This document shows positions 62,950 to 64,000 of a stretch of 64,000 nt of DNA, one piece after another. The DNA comes from Hyphomicrobiales bacterium (lineage in GTDB: Bacteria > Pseudomonadota > Alphaproteobacteria > Rhizobiales > Rhizobiaceae): positions 62,460-126,459 of the forward strand of contig UEHQ01000011.1 in the NCBI GenBank assembly GCA_900489925.1, in the 5' to 3' direction. The position numbers were made by a program, and so were the translations under genes. Position 1 is the first letter of the stretch. Every line of letters begins with the position of its first letter. The notes beneath the pieces are model-generated. The model was not told the DNA's origin. It worked only from the letters and a program-made list of their open reading frames with translations, and searched no databases.

Positions 62950-63875
62950 GCTCTCGCTGCCGGCTGGATCGCCGATGGCACCGCATCGGCGACAGCCTCC
63001 CGGACCGATTGCAGCATGATGGCCGCAAGCCGCGCCGCCGCCGGCCCGGGCTCCGCTTCGGCGCGATGCAGCACGAGGCCGAGTGATGGAAGCTCGGGCA
63101 GGCCGGCATCCGCAGCGGCGAGCGGCTTCACCTTCCGCGGCAGCCCGATCGGCGTGCGGATGCTGATACCGAGCCCGGCAGCCGTCGCCGCCCACAATCC
63201 CCCGAGGCTCGGACTGACGAAGGCAAGCCGCCAGGGAATGCCCGACGTATCCAGCGCCTTGGTCGCCGCCGTGCGCAACAGGCACGGAGCCTCGAGCGAG
63301 GCGAGCGGTACTGGCTCGCCACTGCCGAGGCTCCAGTCGACCGCCCCTTCCGCGGGGCCGATCCAGCGCATCGGCACCTCTGCGATCTTCTCGCAATGTG
63401 GCGTCAGCATGCCGTCGCTCCATGCCAGCGCCAGGTCGAGCTTGCCCGAGGTGACCCGCTCGATCAGCTCGACATTGCGCACCACCCGCGCCTCGATGCG
63501 GACCTTCGGATGCGCGCGCGCAAAACGGCCGAGAACGTCGGGTAAAAGCGTCTCGCCGAAATCCTCCTGCAATCCGAGCCTGACCCAACCCTCGAGTTCG
63601 ATGCTCTGCACGGCTGCGGCCGCCTCGTCGTTGAGCTCCAGCAAGCGACGCGCATAGGCCAGCATCGTCTCGCCGGCATCGGTGAGCGCGAGGCCGCGTC
63701 CTGCCTTGCGAAAGATCGGCGTGCCGGCCTGCTCCTCCAGCTTCTTCAACTGAGCGCTGACGGCCGAGGTCGAGCGGCCGAGCCGGTCGGCTGCCCGCGC
63801 GAAGTTGCCGAGCTCCATTCCTGTCGCGAAGGTCCTGAGCACATCGAGATCGAAGATCGTCCGTCGCATCGCCAT
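62940..63875 (-). CDS. LysR family transcriptional regulator
   Basis: A 311-residue LTTR: winged HTH in LDVLRTFATGMELGNFARAA and DRLGRSTSAVSAQLKKLEEQ, followed by the linker helix and a two-lobe ligand domain (LGLQEDFGETLLPDVLGRFA, SGKLDLALAWSDGML). Start ATG 63875 (MAMRRTIFDLDVL) or ATG 63869 are both possible. Divergent from a tautomerase gene at the right edge, the presumed target. Confidence 0.88.
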   Translation of the reverse strand: MAMRRTIFDLDVLRTFATGMELGNFARAADRLGRSTSAVSAQLKKLEEQAGTPIFRKAGRGLALTDAGETMLAYARRLLELNDEAAAAVQSIELEGWVRLGLQEDFGETLLPDVLGRFARAHPKVRIEARVVRNVELIERVTSGKLDLALAWSDGMLTPHCEKIAEVPMRWIGPAEGAVDWSLGSGEPVPLASLEAPCLLRTAATKALDTSGIPWRLAFVSPSLGGLWAATAAGLGISIRTPIGLPRKVKPLAAADAGLPELPSLGLVLHRAEAEPGPAAARLAAIMLQSVREAVADAVPSAIQPAARAYV

Positions 63876-63977
63876 AATCCCGTTTTTGTGGACCGTAAGT
63901 TCATTTAATTCTGATTTTTTGTATCATCGTGGCGTGCGATGCTCCTCCTGTCAAGAATTCACTCAAAGGAGGCAATC

Positions 63978-64000
63978 ATGCCTTTCGTTCGTATCTCTCT
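63978..64000 (+). CDS. Tautomerase family protein (5' end only)
   Basis: Only seven full codons are in the window, MPFVRIS, with a perfect AAAGGAGG eight bases earlier. Met-Pro at the start is typical of 4-oxalocrotonate tautomerase family proteins, in which Pro becomes the catalytic base after Met removal. The divergent LysR gene supports a regulated catabolic unit. The call is tentative because the gene is cut off. Confidence 0.55.

Noticed and set aside
1..64000. CRISPR array, insertion sequence, integrase or tRNA-borne integration site
   Set aside because: No regular short repeats with unique spacers, no transposase or integrase motif and no direct-repeat att pair were seen on reading both strands.

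Overview
The window is a stretch of a chromosome from a member of the Rhizobiaceae (Rhizobium/Ensifer/Agrobacterium type alphaproteobacterium). This rests on base composition (GC-rich with AT-rich intergenic pockets), the lpiA-acvB acid-tolerance pair, a 6S RNA directly downstream of zapA, alphaproteobacterial families (DUF1127, DUF4164, DUF1192, RcdA) and CtrA-type TTAA-N7-TTAA boxes. I see no rRNA, tRNA, insertion sequence, prophage or CRISPR array. Most of the window is ordinary, densely packed, vertically inherited sequence.

Region by region. 1-2.9 kb: ruvC (cut by the window edge), ruvA and ruvB for Holliday junction processing, then a DinB-family protein. 2.9-7.0 kb: the minus-strand lpiA-acvB operon for lysyl-phosphatidylglycerol metabolism. 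7.1-11.4 kb: a large MscS channel, 6-phosphogluconate dehydrogenase, and a divergent SRPBCC/ArsR pair with a palindrome over the ArsR start codon. 11.4-14.3 kb: yigZ, a DUF1127 mini-gene, a secreted unknown protein, 6S RNA, zapA and a DUF4164 gene. 14.6-23.0 kb: central carbon genes tkt, gap, pgk and a class I aldolase, interrupted by a K+/H+ antiporter and two small unknown genes. 23.3-30.9 kb: PhzF-like protein, small membrane proteins, an MFS transporter broken by an amber codon, DUF1192, a candidate sRNA, rcdA with two CtrA boxes, a deaminase, rpmE, an ABC exporter and a DUF1508 protein. 31.0-34.0 kb: a stator-like MotA/TolQ-MotB/OmpA pair and an inositol monophosphatase. 34.2-35.6 kb: a TetR-SDR module with a shared 16-bp motif.

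35.7-47.2 kb: a complete chemosensory operon on the minus strand (STAS, cheY, cheA, cheW, two MCPs, cheW, cheR, cheB), with divergent transcription of a soluble protein that carries a degenerate MCP hairpin tip. No flagellar gene is in sight, so the output of this pathway is open; it is the best candidate here for an undescribed system. 47.2-53.5 kb: Sel1-repeat protein, ThiE-like protein, TauE-like permease, a short ArsR protein, two YdcH-like proteins, purE-purK, rpmJ and a TPR protein. 53.6-64.0 kb: a region of metabolic enzymes paired with divergent regulators (alpha/beta hydrolase, three regulator-enzyme pairs, gamma-glutamyltransferase, threonine dehydratase-like enzyme, AraC, DJ-1/AraC and LysR regulators, start of a tautomerase).
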